This document shows positions 17,494 through 28,469 of a stretch of DNA of 43,763 bases, piece after piece. A program made the position numbers and the translations under genes. This DNA is from CAZYFS01 sp964647465 (lineage in GTDB: Bacteria; Patescibacteriota; Minisyncoccia; Minisyncoccales; UBA1441), in contig CAZYFS010000003.1 of NCBI GenBank assembly GCA_964647465.1, forward strand, positions 1 to 43,763, in the 5' to 3' direction. The notes beneath the pieces are model-generated. The model saw nothing but the letters and a program-made list of their open reading frames with translations. It was not told the origin of the DNA and made no database searches. The number at the start of each line of letters is the position of its first letter. Position 1 is the first letter of the stretch.

Positions 17494-18969
17494 TTACTTA
17501 TCGTTTAAACGCTTCATGGTTGGGAAAAAGATAACTTCCCGAAGCGAATGAGAATTGGTTAACAGAGCTACCAAACGGTCAATTCCTAAACCAAGGCCAG
17601 CAGCAGGAGGCATTCCTTGTTCTAAAGCTGCAAGAAAATCCTCGTTCATTCTTTGGGCTTCTTCTAACCCTTGTTGAAAATTCTTTTCTTGTTTCTCAAA
17701 AATTTCTCTTTGTGCTAAAGGATTATTTTCTTCAGAAAAGGCATTTATTAGTTCCCAGTTTGCAACCACTAATTGAAAATTATCTGTTTTCCCTTCAATT
17801 TTCTTTGATTCTTTAGCTAAAGGAAAACTCCCTTTGGGGTGATGAATAATAAAAGTTGGTTGCCAAATCTTAGGGCGACAATATTTTTTATAAATTTGAT
17901 CGGCGATTTCTGGTTTATCAGCTCCAGTTGGAAAAGCTACATCTAAAGCCTTAGCTTTTTCTTTTAACTTTTCAATATTTATTTCTTCTAAATCTAGATC
18001 GGCATATTTTTTAAGGAGTTGACTAAATTCTATTCTTGGCCAAGGAGGAGTAAAATCGATTTCCTTCTCATTGTAATTAATCACTAAATTCCCTGATATC
18101 TTTTTTACAACATGGCTAAACATTTTCTCCGTCAGTTTCATCGCTTCTTTATAATCAGCGTAGGCCCAATAAAACTCAAGAGTGGTAAATTCGGGATTGT
18201 GACTTCGATCGATGCCTTCGTTGCGAAAATTTCTACCAATTTCGTAAATTTTTTCGAATCCTCCGATTAATAACTCTTTTAAATAAAGCTCAGGAGAGAT
18301 ACGAAGATATAAATCCATATCTAAAGCGCTGAGATGAGTTTTAAAAGGACGAGCCTTTGCTCCTCCATATTGTGTTTGAAGAATAGGAGTTTCAACTTCT
18401 AAAAAATCATGACTATCCAAAAAATTTCTAATTTCTCGAACGATTTTTGAACGAGTTTCGAAAATTTCGTGAACTTTCGTGTTTAGCAATAAATCTAAAT
18501 ATCTCTTTCGGTATCTGATTTCAACATCATTGAGTCCATACCATTTTCCAGGGAGAGGACGAAAACTTTTAGTTAAAATTTTAATATTTCGACCTTCAAT
18601 GGTTTTTTCTCCTGTTTTGGTTTCAAAAAGAACTCCTCGAATACCAATAAAATCTCCTACATCGAAATAATCTAAAAAGGATTGATAGGCTTTTGGCCCT
18701 AGGCTTTTCTTGCTTACCCATGCTTGTATTTTTTGACTTGCATCTTGAAAATCAAGAAAAGTTGATCCTCCATGTTGTCGCAAAGAGATAATTCGACCAA
18801 CAAGATCTATCTCCTCTTTTGTTTTCATCAACGCTGAGAACTTTTCTAATGTTTCCTTGATTGAATAAGTTCGTTCAACGCAAGAAGGATAAGGATCAAT
18901 TTGGGAATCAATTAATCCTTTCGCCTTTTTTATTCTTTGTTGTCGTTCAGTAGAATCATTTAGAGGCAT
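17494..18969 (-). CDS. lysS: Lysyl-tRNA synthetase, class II
   Basis: 491 residues. N-terminal OB-fold anticodon-binding domain (IDLVGRIISLRQHGGSTFL), then the class II core with motif 1 around EIRNFLDSHDFLEVETPILQ, motif 2 in GRNFRNEGIDRSHNPEFTTLE and motif 3 in GLGLGIDRLVALL. It charges tRNA-Lys; the single tRNA-Lys of the window is about 14 kb downstream on the same strand. It is 12 bases after the PBP2 gene and 3 bases before serS. Confidence 0.97.
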   Translation of the reverse strand: MPLNDSTERQQRIKKAKGLIDSQIDPYPSCVERTYSIKETLEKFSALMKTKEEIDLVGRIISLRQHGGSTFLDFQDASQKIQAWVSKKSLGPKAYQSFLDYFDVGDFIGIRGVLFETKTGEKTIEGRNIKILTKSFRPLPGKWYGLNDVEIRYRKRYLDLLLNTKVHEIFETRSKIVREIRNFLDSHDFLEVETPILQTQYGGAKARPFKTHLSALDMDLYLRISPELYLKELLIGGFEKIYEIGRNFRNEGIDRSHNPEFTTLEFYWAYADYKEAMKLTEKMFSHVVKKISGNLVINYNEKEIDFTPPWPRIEFSQLLKKYADLDLEEINIEKLKEKAKALDVAFPTGADKPEIADQIYKKYCRPKIWQPTFIIHHPKGSFPLAKESKKIEGKTDNFQLVVANWELINAFSEENNPLAQREIFEKQEKNFQQGLEEAQRMNEDFLAALEQGMPPAAGLGLGIDRLVALLTNSHSLREVIFFPTMKRLNDK

Positions 18970-18981
18970 AAGTGCTTGAAA

Positions 18982-20862
18982 TTAGTCTAATGAATCCAGT
19001 TTATCATAATGATCCATAAAAAACCATTCAAGAATATCACGAGAAATTCCTCGAACAGCAACCATTTGTTCGGGAACATCTTTGATCATTAAAACTAAAA
19101 CTATTTCAGGGTTCTGATAAGGAGCAAAGGCGACTATCCAATTATGATAATATTCTTCTTGCCCAGTTTGAGCTGTTCCCGTTTTAGCGGCTACTTCAAC
19201 ATTTAAATTATTTAAAATGTGAGCAGATCCCTGAACGTTAGCTACTGCTTGTCTCATTCCTTCCCGAAGGACTTGAATCACTTCTTGGCTTGCAACTTGG
19301 GGATTAATAACAATTGGCTTCTTTTCTTCAACGATTCTAGTCCCTTCTTCCAGATTTTCTGTAATTTCTTTTACGATCTTAGGTTGGTAAAGAGTTCCGC
19401 CATTTGCAATAGCCGAAAAGGCAAAGGCTACTTGAAGAGGGGTTGCCGCAAAAGGACCTTGCCCAATTGATAAGTGATAGGTATCTCCTAAATACCAAGC
19501 TCCATCCAGTGACGGAAGAACCCCTTTCCCCTCTTCAGGGAGATCTATTCCTGTTTTTTCTCCCCAGCCAAATCTCTCTAACCAAGTCTTAATTTTTTTT
19601 GCTCCTAATCCTTTAATTTCTTTATACCCCCCTCCAATAGCATAAAAGAAGGGATTTATTGATTCGGCAATTGCTCGATAAATATCACTAATTCCATGGA
19701 ATTTCCAATCACGGAAACATTGTTCTCCTCCAGTGTATCTGTTGGCAACACATATTTTTTCCGGACAATAAATTTTAGTTTGGGGAGTAATAACCTTTTC
19801 TTCCAGAGCAGCAATTCCTATGATTGGTTTGATAATTGAGCCTGTTGGATAACCAACCCCGCTTATAGCTTGATTGAATAAAGAAAGTTGAGGATTATTT
19901 TCGATGTTCTTTAATTCTTTGCTTGATATTCCTTGACTAAAAGCATTGTTGTTATAACTAGGAATGCTTACGATTGCTAAAACTTCCCCCGTCCTCGGAT
20001 CTAAGGCAACAGCGTTTCCTACCAATGCTCCGACTTCTTCTATTTGCTGTCGGAGAACTTGTTCAATCTTTTCTTGCAAAGGAAGATCTAAAGAAAGAAC
20101 TAAATTATGTCCCGGCTGAGGATTAGAGATAATCTCTTGAGAGATTTCTCTTCCCTGGGCATCTTTTTCTATTTTAATTTGCCCCAATTGCTCTTGCAAT
20201 GTTTCGTTATAGCTTTTCTCTAATCCTGCTTCCCCTACTTGTTCGGTATAGGAAACATATCCCAATATATGGGCCAGAGAAGCTCCTTCGTTATAATTTC
20301 TTACGATTTTTCTTTCAACGAAAAACCCTGGCCATTTTTGACTCTGTGTTCTATAACAAAGAAGGGTTTCGTAACTAATATTTTTCTTTATCAAAATAGA
20401 TGATTCGCTTGCTTGATTAATTTTTTCAGTTAATTCATCTCTTGGGACATCAATTAAGATAGAAAGACTCTCAATCAGTTGCTTTTTCGTATTTTCGTCG
20501 ACTGGCAATTCAGCGGGATTGCACATTAAATTATAAGCATCTTTATTTTGAACTAATTGATTTAAATTTCTATCATAAATGATCCCTCGCCTAGACTCTA
20601 TTGAACGGACCAAAAATTGATTTCGAGTAGAAAGTTGTGAATATTTTTTTCCTTCAATTACTTGAATTTGAAAAGTTCGGCCAAATAAAATTAGGAAAAC
20701 CGCAAAAACAAAAAAAAGGAACCGCCATATTTTGTTCCCCTGAAAAGGATGTTCTATCCTTTTTTGCAACCCCCTTTCTTTTTGTTCTTTTCGTTGAGCT
20801 AACCGATCAAGAAAAATATCTTGAATCTCTAGTTCCTCTTTGAATTTAATTTTAACTTTCAT
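18982..20862 (-). CDS. mrdA: Penicillin-binding protein 2 (elongasome transpeptidase)
   Basis: 626 residues. A cytoplasmic basic tail of about 45 residues precedes one membrane helix (IWRFLFFVFAVFLILFG). The PBP dimerisation domain with RRGIIYDRN follows, then the transpeptidase domain: SxxK in TGSIIKP, SxN in ESINPFF and KTG in AAKTGTAQTG. All three catalytic motifs are intact. It cross-links peptidoglycan during elongation outside the membrane. Directly downstream of mreC and mreD (6-base gap), the classic mreCD-mrdA order; mreB and rodA are not in this window. Confidence 0.95.
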   Translation of the reverse strand: MKVKIKFKEELEIQDIFLDRLAQRKEQKERGLQKRIEHPFQGNKIWRFLFFVFAVFLILFGRTFQIQVIEGKKYSQLSTRNQFLVRSIESRRGIIYDRNLNQLVQNKDAYNLMCNPAELPVDENTKKQLIESLSILIDVPRDELTEKINQASESSILIKKNISYETLLCYRTQSQKWPGFFVERKIVRNYNEGASLAHILGYVSYTEQVGEAGLEKSYNETLQEQLGQIKIEKDAQGREISQEIISNPQPGHNLVLSLDLPLQEKIEQVLRQQIEEVGALVGNAVALDPRTGEVLAIVSIPSYNNNAFSQGISSKELKNIENNPQLSLFNQAISGVGYPTGSIIKPIIGIAALEEKVITPQTKIYCPEKICVANRYTGGEQCFRDWKFHGISDIYRAIAESINPFFYAIGGGYKEIKGLGAKKIKTWLERFGWGEKTGIDLPEEGKGVLPSLDGAWYLGDTYHLSIGQGPFAATPLQVAFAFSAIANGGTLYQPKIVKEITENLEEGTRIVEEKKPIVINPQVASQEVIQVLREGMRQAVANVQGSAHILNNLNVEVAAKTGTAQTGQEEYYHNWIVAFAPYQNPEIVLVLMIKDVPEQMVAVRGISRDILEWFFMDHYDKLDSLD

Positions 20863-20868
20863 TATTTT

Positions 20869-21366
20869 TTATCGGACAATTTTTCTCCATTGTCGCCTTC
20901 CAACAAAAATTATTCCGCCGAACAATAAGCTTCCTATTATTGAATAAAAAGAATACCCATAAGAAATCAAAGGTATTTCCATGTTTTGAACAAGGAAAGA
21001 ATCGAGAATTAAACTTATTCCATTGCTTCCTATATAGTAGATGGCAAAAAATAACATTAATTTTGCAATAAACCATGACAGTTTATTTTGAGGTATCCAA
21101 TGCCTACTTCTTTCTAAAACTATCGTTGCGATTGGCAATGATAATGTTCCGATGCCAAATCCAGGATAAAAGAAAATGTCAAAAAGAAATCCCCCCCAGA
21201 GAGCGAGCAATAGAGAAAACCGATCTTCTATTTTTCGGAAAACAATTAAAGAAAAGATTGTTATTAGTGCAAAATTAGGGACAGATATTGGAAAAGAACG
21301 GAAAAAACCAATTTGAACAACAATCAGCAGATAAATGAAAATTAGCCAAAATATTTTCTTTTTCAT
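20869..21366 (-). CDS. mreD: Rod shape-determining protein MreD
   Basis: 165 residues, almost entirely hydrophobic, with about five membrane helices. The segments ALWGGFLFDIFFYPGFGIGTLSLP and the overall layout match MreD. Sequence alone is weakly diagnostic, but position between mreC (2-base gap) and PBP2 makes the call firm. MreD is an integral partner of MreC in the elongasome. Confidence 0.88.
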   Translation of the reverse strand: MKKKIFWLIFIYLLIVVQIGFFRSFPISVPNFALITIFSLIVFRKIEDRFSLLLALWGGFLFDIFFYPGFGIGTLSLPIATIVLERSRHWIPQNKLSWFIAKLMLFFAIYYIGSNGISLILDSFLVQNMEIPLISYGYSFYSIIGSLLFGGIIFVGRRQWRKIVR

Positions 21367-21368
21367 TG

Positions 21369-22163
21369 TTAGAAATTAAGAATAACAAACAATAATTCAG
21401 AATTCGGACGATAGTAAAAAGAATTTAAGATAGCTTCTTGGAATGATTCTAAATTGTTCTTAATGACTTTTTGAATTTGCCCGACGATAAGACCAGAAGG
21501 ATATTCGCCTTCAGAGATACTAGTAACAATTACTTGCCCAGGGCTCAAAGGATATTCCAAGGGGATTAATTCTAATTTAAGTCTCTTTTGTCCTTTTCCA
21601 TTTACTACTCCAATCCCCTCTTTATCGTCGTTTAATATTTTCGCTTTTATGGACAATTCAGGAGATGTTAATAATCGGACTCGGGATCTATTTGAATAAA
21701 GGGCTTCAATTTGTCCAACGAATATTTTATCTGAAGTTATAATGGCAGAATTTTCTTTAAGTCCTTGTTCTTTTCCTTTGTTGATTAAAATCCATCCAGC
21801 CTCTAGATTTTCAGCAACAATCTGGACAGAGCTTAATTCAAATTCCTTATCTAGGCCGGTATTTAAAACTTCTCTGAGTGCTTGATTTTCTTTTTCTAAT
21901 CTTATTTTTTCTGATTGCTGCCAAAGTAATTGATTTTTTTCTTTTTCTAATTCTTCATTTTTTTCCTGCAGTACTTTTTTTGTTGAAAACAGATAATTAA
22001 GATTCCCTAATCCTTCTCCGGCTTGTTGGGCTTTTTTTTGGAGAGGGTTAGAAAAGAAATAAAAACAGTTTTTGACCATCTCCCCCCCAAGGAAGTTAAG
22101 GCTGAAAATAATCAAAATTGCAAAAGAAAATATTAAATTTTTTTTAGTATTTTTCTTTATCAT
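21369..22163 (-). CDS. mreC: Rod shape-determining protein MreC
   Basis: 264 residues. One N-terminal membrane helix (about residues 9-29), then a coiled coil (residues 55-100, rich in Glu, Lys, Gln and Leu), then two beta domains with GWILINKGKEQGLKENSAII and IEALYSNRSRVRLLTSPELSIKAK, both MreC signatures. It organises the elongasome outside the membrane and activates PBP2. It is the first gene of the long minus-strand run; a promoter candidate lies immediately upstream, just past the 5S rRNA gene. Confidence 0.93.
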   Translation of the reverse strand: MIKKNTKKNLIFSFAILIIFSLNFLGGEMVKNCFYFFSNPLQKKAQQAGEGLGNLNYLFSTKKVLQEKNEELEKEKNQLLWQQSEKIRLEKENQALREVLNTGLDKEFELSSVQIVAENLEAGWILINKGKEQGLKENSAIITSDKIFVGQIEALYSNRSRVRLLTSPELSIKAKILNDDKEGIGVVNGKGQKRLKLELIPLEYPLSPGQVIVTSISEGEYPSGLIVGQIQKVIKNNLESFQEAILNSFYYRPNSELLFVILNF

Positions 22164-22171
22164 GCCTTTTT

Positions 22172-22200
22172 ATTATAACGCTAAAAATCAGGAAAACCAA
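22172..22200 (-). promoter_or_regulatory. Candidate promoter of the mreC-mreD-mrdA run
   Basis: On the minus strand TTGGTT (22200-22195) and TATAAT (22177-22172) are 17 bases apart. The mreC ATG is only nine bases past the -10, so the transcript would be leaderless or nearly so. The 5S helix followed by six Ts just upstream probably ends rRNA transcription first. Confidence 0.5.
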
Positions 22201-22223
22201 AAATGAAATTGGATTAAAAAATG

Positions 22224-22343
22224 CGCTCTGGTGGCGGCTTCCTACTTTCGCGGAAAACCACTATCATCGGCCTAAGAGCATTTCACTATCGAGTTCGGAA
22301 TGGGATCGAGTGGGACAACTCTGGCATAACCGCCACCAGAACG
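22224..22343 (-). rRNA. rrf: 5S ribosomal RNA
   Basis: The minus strand shows a helix I of up to 15 pairs, longer than canonical, so mature ends are uncertain by a few bases. It contains the 5S landmarks CCGAACTCGATAGTGAAA and GATAGTGG followed by GAAAGTAGG. Six Ts follow the closing helix, so the 5S helix may double as the operon terminator. It lies about 46 bases downstream of the 23S gene. Confidence 0.93.
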
Positions 22344-22354
22344 CATTTTTTTAA

Positions 22355-22389
22355 ATCATAATAGACATTAATCACTAGCCAAAAAGAAA

Positions 22390-22399
<10 letters not shown>
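22355..22399 (-). other. 3' arm of the pre-23S processing stem
   Basis: Read in the minus direction, this trailer is nearly the reverse complement of the leader at 25279-25326. The arms share blocks such as CTAGCCAAAA, CATTAAT and ATAATAG in matching order, giving a mostly paired stem of about 45 positions. It is the expected RNase III substrate that frees 23S rRNA. Confidence 0.75.
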
Positions 22400-25278
<2,879 letters not shown>

Positions 25279-25287
<9 letters not shown>

Positions 25288-25326
25288 ATCTTTTATTTTG
25301 GCTAGTAATTAATGACTATTATGTTT
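25279..25326 (-). other. 5' arm of the pre-23S processing stem
   Basis: This leader arm pairs with 22355-22399 across the whole 23S gene; mismatches are few and mostly single. Both arms run into the mature terminal helix, so the stem is continuous. Confidence 0.75.
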
Positions 25327-25360
25327 ATTTTCATAAACTTGTAAAGATCCTCATCTTATC

Positions 25361-25384
25361 AAAAAAGTCGCTTTTAACAGCGAC
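25361..25384 (-). terminator. Intrinsic terminator or attenuator hairpin in the rRNA leader
   Basis: On the minus strand GTCGCT (25384-25379) and AGCGAC (25372-25367) form a perfect six-pair stem with loop GTTAAA, followed by six Ts (25366-25361). It lies about 75-100 bases downstream of the predicted start of the 23S-5S transcript and before the mature 23S. An upstream GCGAC copy (25422-25418) could pair with GTCGC and block the hairpin. Confidence 0.6.
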
Positions 25385-25465
25385 CGAATTACCTCTAACT
25401 ACAAAAAGAGTTATCTAGTCGCCTTCTTTGAAAAAATGAAATGCTTCTGTTTGCATGTATCAATC

Positions 25466-25493
25466 ATATTAGCAATAATGATTTTTTTGTCAA
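25466..25493 (-). promoter_or_regulatory. rrl: Promoter of the 23S-5S unit
   Basis: Consensus TTGACA (25493-25488) and TAATAT (25471-25466), spacing 16, on the minus strand. Transcription would start near 25459 and give a leader of about 170 bases before mature 23S. A strong terminator sits just upstream, isolating it from the preceding gene. Confidence 0.75.
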
Positions 25494-25527
25494 CTATTTG
25501 ATGGATTTATAAAAATCTTAAATTAAA

Positions 25528-25564
25528 ACAGAGTTCGAGTAAAAGCTACTCGAACTCTGTTTTT
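25528..25564. terminator. Strong bidirectional intrinsic terminator
   Basis: A perfect 14-pair stem (25528-25541 with 25547-25560) and a five-base loop. On the minus strand it is followed by TTTTAATTT and ends the small membrane gene; on the plus strand it is followed by TTTTGTTTTT. It separates that gene from the rRNA promoter. Confidence 0.8.
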
Positions 25565-25593
25565 GTTTTTAACTTTTTAAATTGTCAGAAAAT

Positions 25594-25791
25594 TTATGCG
25601 GAAAACTTTTCTTCGTCTTTCTTCTCGGCTGAAAAATCTTCTTTTGGTTCTTCTGGCTTTGAAAATGTTTCTGGTTTAAATTCTGGTTTCTTATCTTCCT
25701 TTTTCCCCTTCTTCGAAGATAGAAAATATTGTCCTACCAACAAAACGACAACTACTGCCGCGATAATCCAAACAATTGTAGTAATTTCCAT
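25594..25791 (-). CDS. Small membrane-anchored protein with charged tail
   Basis: 65 residues. One N-terminal helix (about residues 5-25, VWIIAAVVVVLLVGQYF) then a Lys/Glu/Pro-rich tail containing repeats of the type KPE, predicted disordered. Likely an anchored protein with the tail in the cytoplasm (positive residues follow the helix). No family recognised. It has its own strong terminator downstream, which supports real expression. No clear Shine-Dalgarno sequence precedes it. Confidence 0.6.
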   Translation of the reverse strand: MEITTIVWIIAAVVVVLLVGQYFLSSKKGKKEDKKPEFKPETFSKPEEPKEDFSAEKKDEEKFSA

Positions 25792-25955
25792 AGAATAGTT
25801 TTGAATTAAAATTATTATGACCTTTCTTTTCGATAGTATAATTTATCTTTTTAGAAAAATCAACCCGAAGATTATTATTACGATGATTAAAATTAATTTC
25901 TTTTGAAATCAACCCTTAAGATTCTCTTGAAACCTCGAAACATATTATTTGCTAC

Positions 25956-25983
25956 TTGACAAGTTGCAATATTGTGTTATCTT
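25956..25983 (+). promoter_or_regulatory. Promoter of a stand-alone small-protein unit
   Basis: TTGACA at 25956-25961 and TATCTT at 25978-25983, spacing 16. It drives toward the strongly ribosome-bound ORF at 26040, leaving a leader of about 50 bases. Upstream 25792-25955 holds nothing else I can support. Confidence 0.6.
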
Positions 25984-26039
25984 AAAAAGTGAGAATTGTT
26001 GCCATCTTTTAAAAATACAACAAGAACGAAGGAGGAAAA

Positions 26040-26231
26040 ATGAGATTTGGGAGATGGGATCCACCGATTAATGGACAAGCAAAGAAACGGGAATGGATTC
26101 CTTTTACGCGTCGAATGAGGAGGGACTGTCGGGAAACAGCAGAATCCTTAAGGATGTCAGCAAGAAAACCCAAAAGATCTTTCTTGCCGAAGAACAAGCC
26201 CTGGCAATTTATAACAAGAAGAAACCCATAA
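26040..26231 (+). CDS. Small highly basic protein, unknown function
   Basis: 63 residues, rich in Arg and Lys (about a third of residues) with several Trp and Pro; a possible nucleic-acid binder by composition only. Support comes from the setting: consensus promoter at 25956, perfect AAGGAGG at 26029-26035 just before the ATG, and an intrinsic terminator at 26252-26295, so it is a complete monocistronic unit. Base composition is higher in GC than the flanks. Other frames are open here too (26093-26317 plus, 26009-26269 minus), but neither has a comparable start signal. A structured small RNA with a fortuitous ORF remains possible. Confidence 0.5.
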   Translation: MRFGRWDPPINGQAKKREWIPFTRRMRRDCRETAESLRMSARKPKRSFLPKNKPWQFITRRNP

Positions 26232-26251
26232 AAGAGGAGGTAGCAAACAAT

Positions 26252-26295
26252 GTCGGGAACTTTAAGCATGAGCTGAGTTCCCGACGATTTTTTTT
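26252..26295 (+). terminator. Intrinsic terminator overlapped by an eight-codon ORF
   Basis: Ten-pair stem GTCGGGAACT (26252-26261) with AGTTCCCGAC (26276-26285), then GA and eight Ts. A GAGGAGG at 26234-26240 lies nine bases before an ATG at 26250 whose eight codons (MSGTLSMS, stop at 26274-26276) run through the 5' arm and loop. A ribosome there would open the hairpin. Confidence 0.75.
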
Positions 26296-26309
26296 AAAAG
26301 TTTTAATTC

Positions 26310-27659
26310 TTAAATAAAATTATCTTGACCCCACTTATATATATCACCAGCCCCAACGATTGCTAAAATATCATTGTCTTGTATCTTCGTTTTTAAATAT
26401 TTTTTTACTTTATTTAGAGGGAGATAAATAACGGAAGTTTCGTTGATTGCTTCAATTAATTTTTGTGTATTGATTTTTTCCTGAACTTCTTTTTTTTCTC
26501 GGCCAGGAACATCATAGATATCAGTAATAATGAGTTCGTAAAAACAAGGAGAATCTAATCTTGCTAAGGTTCCGATGACTTGGATAAAATCTTCTTGTAG
26601 AGAAAGAGTCCTTTGGTTTTGATGAGGTTGAAAAACAACCCAAATTTTCTGACCAGGAAAGGCACTCTCTTTGACGGCTCCCAAAAAAGCTTTAAGTTCA
26701 GTTGGATGATGGGCAAAATCATTAATCAAAGTCAAAGATTGCTCCCCCATCTTTACTCTCTTTTTCTCAAATCTTCGCCAGGCTCCTTGATATTTTGAAA
26801 GAGCGCGAAGAGAAATCTCCCTCGGAATTTTTAAAACATCTGCTGTGTCCACGGCAGCTAAAGCATTTTCTATGTTATATTCTCCAGGGACTTTTAAAAT
26901 CTTTTTTAAATCTTGAACAATTTCCTGATCGAGAGAAAAGCCGATTTCTTCTTTTATTTTTTTGTTTCCCTCTTTCCTTAATTTTTCAATATTCTTATCT
27001 TTCTGATTATAAATAAGACTTCCTGATTCCGGCAAACAATCAACATATTGCTTAAACGTTTCTATGATCTGATTAATATCTTTATAAAAATCTAAATGAT
27101 CTTTTTCAATATTAGTCAAGACAATAATCTGCGGTGAATAATTAAGAAATGCTGCTTTGTATTCATCGGCTTCGATAAGTAGATATTGACTTTCTCCTTT
27201 TCGGAAATTTGTTCCGCCAAATTCATTTAACTTTGTTCCCAGAAAAACAGTGGGATCAAAACCAGCTTCAATTAGAATCAAAGCTAACATTGCCGTCGTC
27301 GTACTTTTTCCATGTGTTCCCGAAACGGCAATAGTAAAATTTTCTTTCGTTAATTTCCCTAAAGCCTGCGGATAACTTAAAATTTCTAATTGAGAACTAA
27401 CTTCCTGAAGTTGTTTAGCTCTCTTTAGTTCTGAGTTATTCTTTGAAATAGCTAAACTATAAATTACTCGATCAACAGCTTCAGGGATGTGTTCAGCTTG
27501 CTGAAAGCCGACTTCAATTTCCGCTCCATCTCTTTTTAATTTCTCAATTATTTTAGAGTTGGTTAAATCTGACCCACTAACTTCATGGCCATTTACTAAG
27601 TAATATTGGGCCAAAGCAGAGATGCCAATACCTCCAATGCCAATTAAATGTATTTTCAT
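26310..27659 (-). CDS. murC: UDP-N-acetylmuramate--L-alanine ligase
   Basis: 449 residues from MKIHLIGIGGIGISALA at 27659, where TAATG links it to thpR; the ATG at 27689 would add ten residues inside thpR. Rossmann-like N-domain (GIGGIG), ATP loop VSGTHGKSTTTAML, TNIEKDHLDFY (Mur-ligase histidine motif) and INDFAHHPTELKA in the C-terminal domain. MurC attaches L-Ala to UDP-MurNAc, the first step of the stem peptide, in the cytoplasm. It is separated from the other cell-wall genes by the rRNA unit. Confidence 0.95.
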   Translation of the reverse strand: MKIHLIGIGGIGISALAQYYLVNGHEVSGSDLTNSKIIEKLKRDGAEIEVGFQQAEHIPEAVDRVIYSLAISKNNSELKRAKQLQEVSSQLEILSYPQALGKLTKENFTIAVSGTHGKSTTTAMLALILIEAGFDPTVFLGTKLNEFGGTNFRKGESQYLLIEADEYKAAFLNYSPQIIVLTNIEKDHLDFYKDINQIIETFKQYVDCLPESGSLIYNQKDKNIEKLRKEGNKKIKEEIGFSLDQEIVQDLKKILKVPGEYNIENALAAVDTADVLKIPREISLRALSKYQGAWRRFEKKRVKMGEQSLTLINDFAHHPTELKAFLGAVKESAFPGQKIWVVFQPHQNQRTLSLQEDFIQVIGTLARLDSPCFYELIITDIYDVPGREKKEVQEKINTQKLIEAINETSVIYLPLNKVKKYLKTKIQDNDILAIVGAGDIYKWGQDNFI

Positions 27660-28240
27660 TATTGCTCTTTTAGCTTCGCTGTTTCGCAAATAATATATTC
27701 CGGCCCCTGTCGACGAAGTTTGCTTTCTACTACCGAAAATTCAGTAACCGGTACGGTGATATCAACTTTTTCTTGAATTTCTGGAACCTCTTCTGGTTCC
27801 ATCTTCCGCCATTCCCATTTCTGAATTCGACCCAAAGTAATGTGAGGCTGAAAATCTTTTCTTCCTCCTCCAGCTCCCGGGAAATAAAGACGATGTTCAA
27901 CCAAAATATCTTTTAGGTCATTTTGCAAAGCGATAATTTCGCTGTTTGATTCTCCCGTAAGAGAGATATAAAAAGGAGGATTTTTTTGAGAAGGAGTATA
28001 TTTAATCTGATTAAATTTTAGAGCAAAGGAAGAATGTTCTTGGGCTATATCGTGAACAAGCTGACATATTTCTCCTACCTTCTCATCGGGCGATTGACCT
28101 ATAAACAATAGAATGATGTGATAATCATCTCGATCAACCCATCTAACTGGAAGATTGAGCCAATCATTGTGGTAACGCCAAAGTTGGTTTTTCAACTTTG
28201 ATGAAACATTAATAGCAATGAAGATTCTTCTTTGATTCAT
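27659..28240 (-). CDS. thpR: RNA 2',3'-cyclic phosphodiesterase / 2'-5' RNA ligase
   Basis: About 193 residues from MNQRRIFIAINVSSKLK at 28240; the longer open frame to 28306 has an atypical N-terminus. Both HxTx-type motifs of the 2H phosphoesterase family are near expectation: YHIILLFIGQ (first motif as HIIL rather than HxT, so somewhat degenerate) and HITLGRIQ (intact). The family hydrolyses 2',3'-cyclic phosphates and can ligate RNA halves in vitro. It overlaps murC at TAATG. The biological role is not established. Confidence 0.85.
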   Translation of the reverse strand: MNQRRIFIAINVSSKLKNQLWRYHNDWLNLPVRWVDRDDYHIILLFIGQSPDEKVGEICQLVHDIAQEHSSFALKFNQIKYTPSQKNPPFYISLTGESNSEIIALQNDLKDILVEHRLYFPGAGGGRKDFQPHITLGRIQKWEWRKMEPEEVPEIQEKVDITVPVTEFSVVESKLRRQGPEYIICETAKLKEQ

Positions 28241-28343
28241 AGCAAGAATTATAAAATTAACAAAATCAATAAAGTATTTACTGCAAAGATAGCTACCTTT
28301 AAGCAATAGGTATGCTTTGTATTATAAAAGGAGGCGGGGAAAA

Positions 28344-28469
28344 ATGAAAGGGGCGAAAATATTGAAATGGTTTATTTCCCTTCTCTTCTTTAATCAAAAT
28401 CTAAGAAATAAGATTGACCCAGGCCATTGTAAGATTTATAATAAGGGAAATAACGTCTTAAAAGATTAA
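28344..28469 (+). CDS. 41-residue ORF translationally coupled to the next gene
   Basis: AAAGGAGG (28327-28334) sits nine bases before the ATG at 28344. The ORF begins MKGAKILKWFISLLFF, a short basic-hydrophobic segment that could be a signal or membrane piece, then a polar tail. Its stop shares bases with the next start in a TAATG junction (28467-28471), which is typical of coupled genes or leader peptides. A good promoter for the downstream gene lies inside this ORF, so the two may also be expressed separately. I recognise no family. Confidence 0.4.
   Translation: MKGAKILKWFISLLFFNQNLRNKIDPGHCKIYNKGNNVLKD
28414..28442 (+). promoter_or_regulatory. Promoter of the 150-residue gene
   Basis: TTGACC at 28414-28419 and TATAAT at 28437-28442, spacing 17. 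Transcription would start near 28449, about 20 bases before the ATG at 28469. Confidence 0.6.

Noticed and set aside
25594..25912. Longer version of the small membrane protein starting at 25912
   Set aside because: That open stretch is in a different frame; the hydrophobic helix and charged tail belong to the frame starting at 25791.
26093..26317. 74-codon plus-strand ORF overlapping the basic small gene
   Set aside because: No ribosome site comparable to the one at 26029, and it runs through the terminator hairpin into the end of murC.
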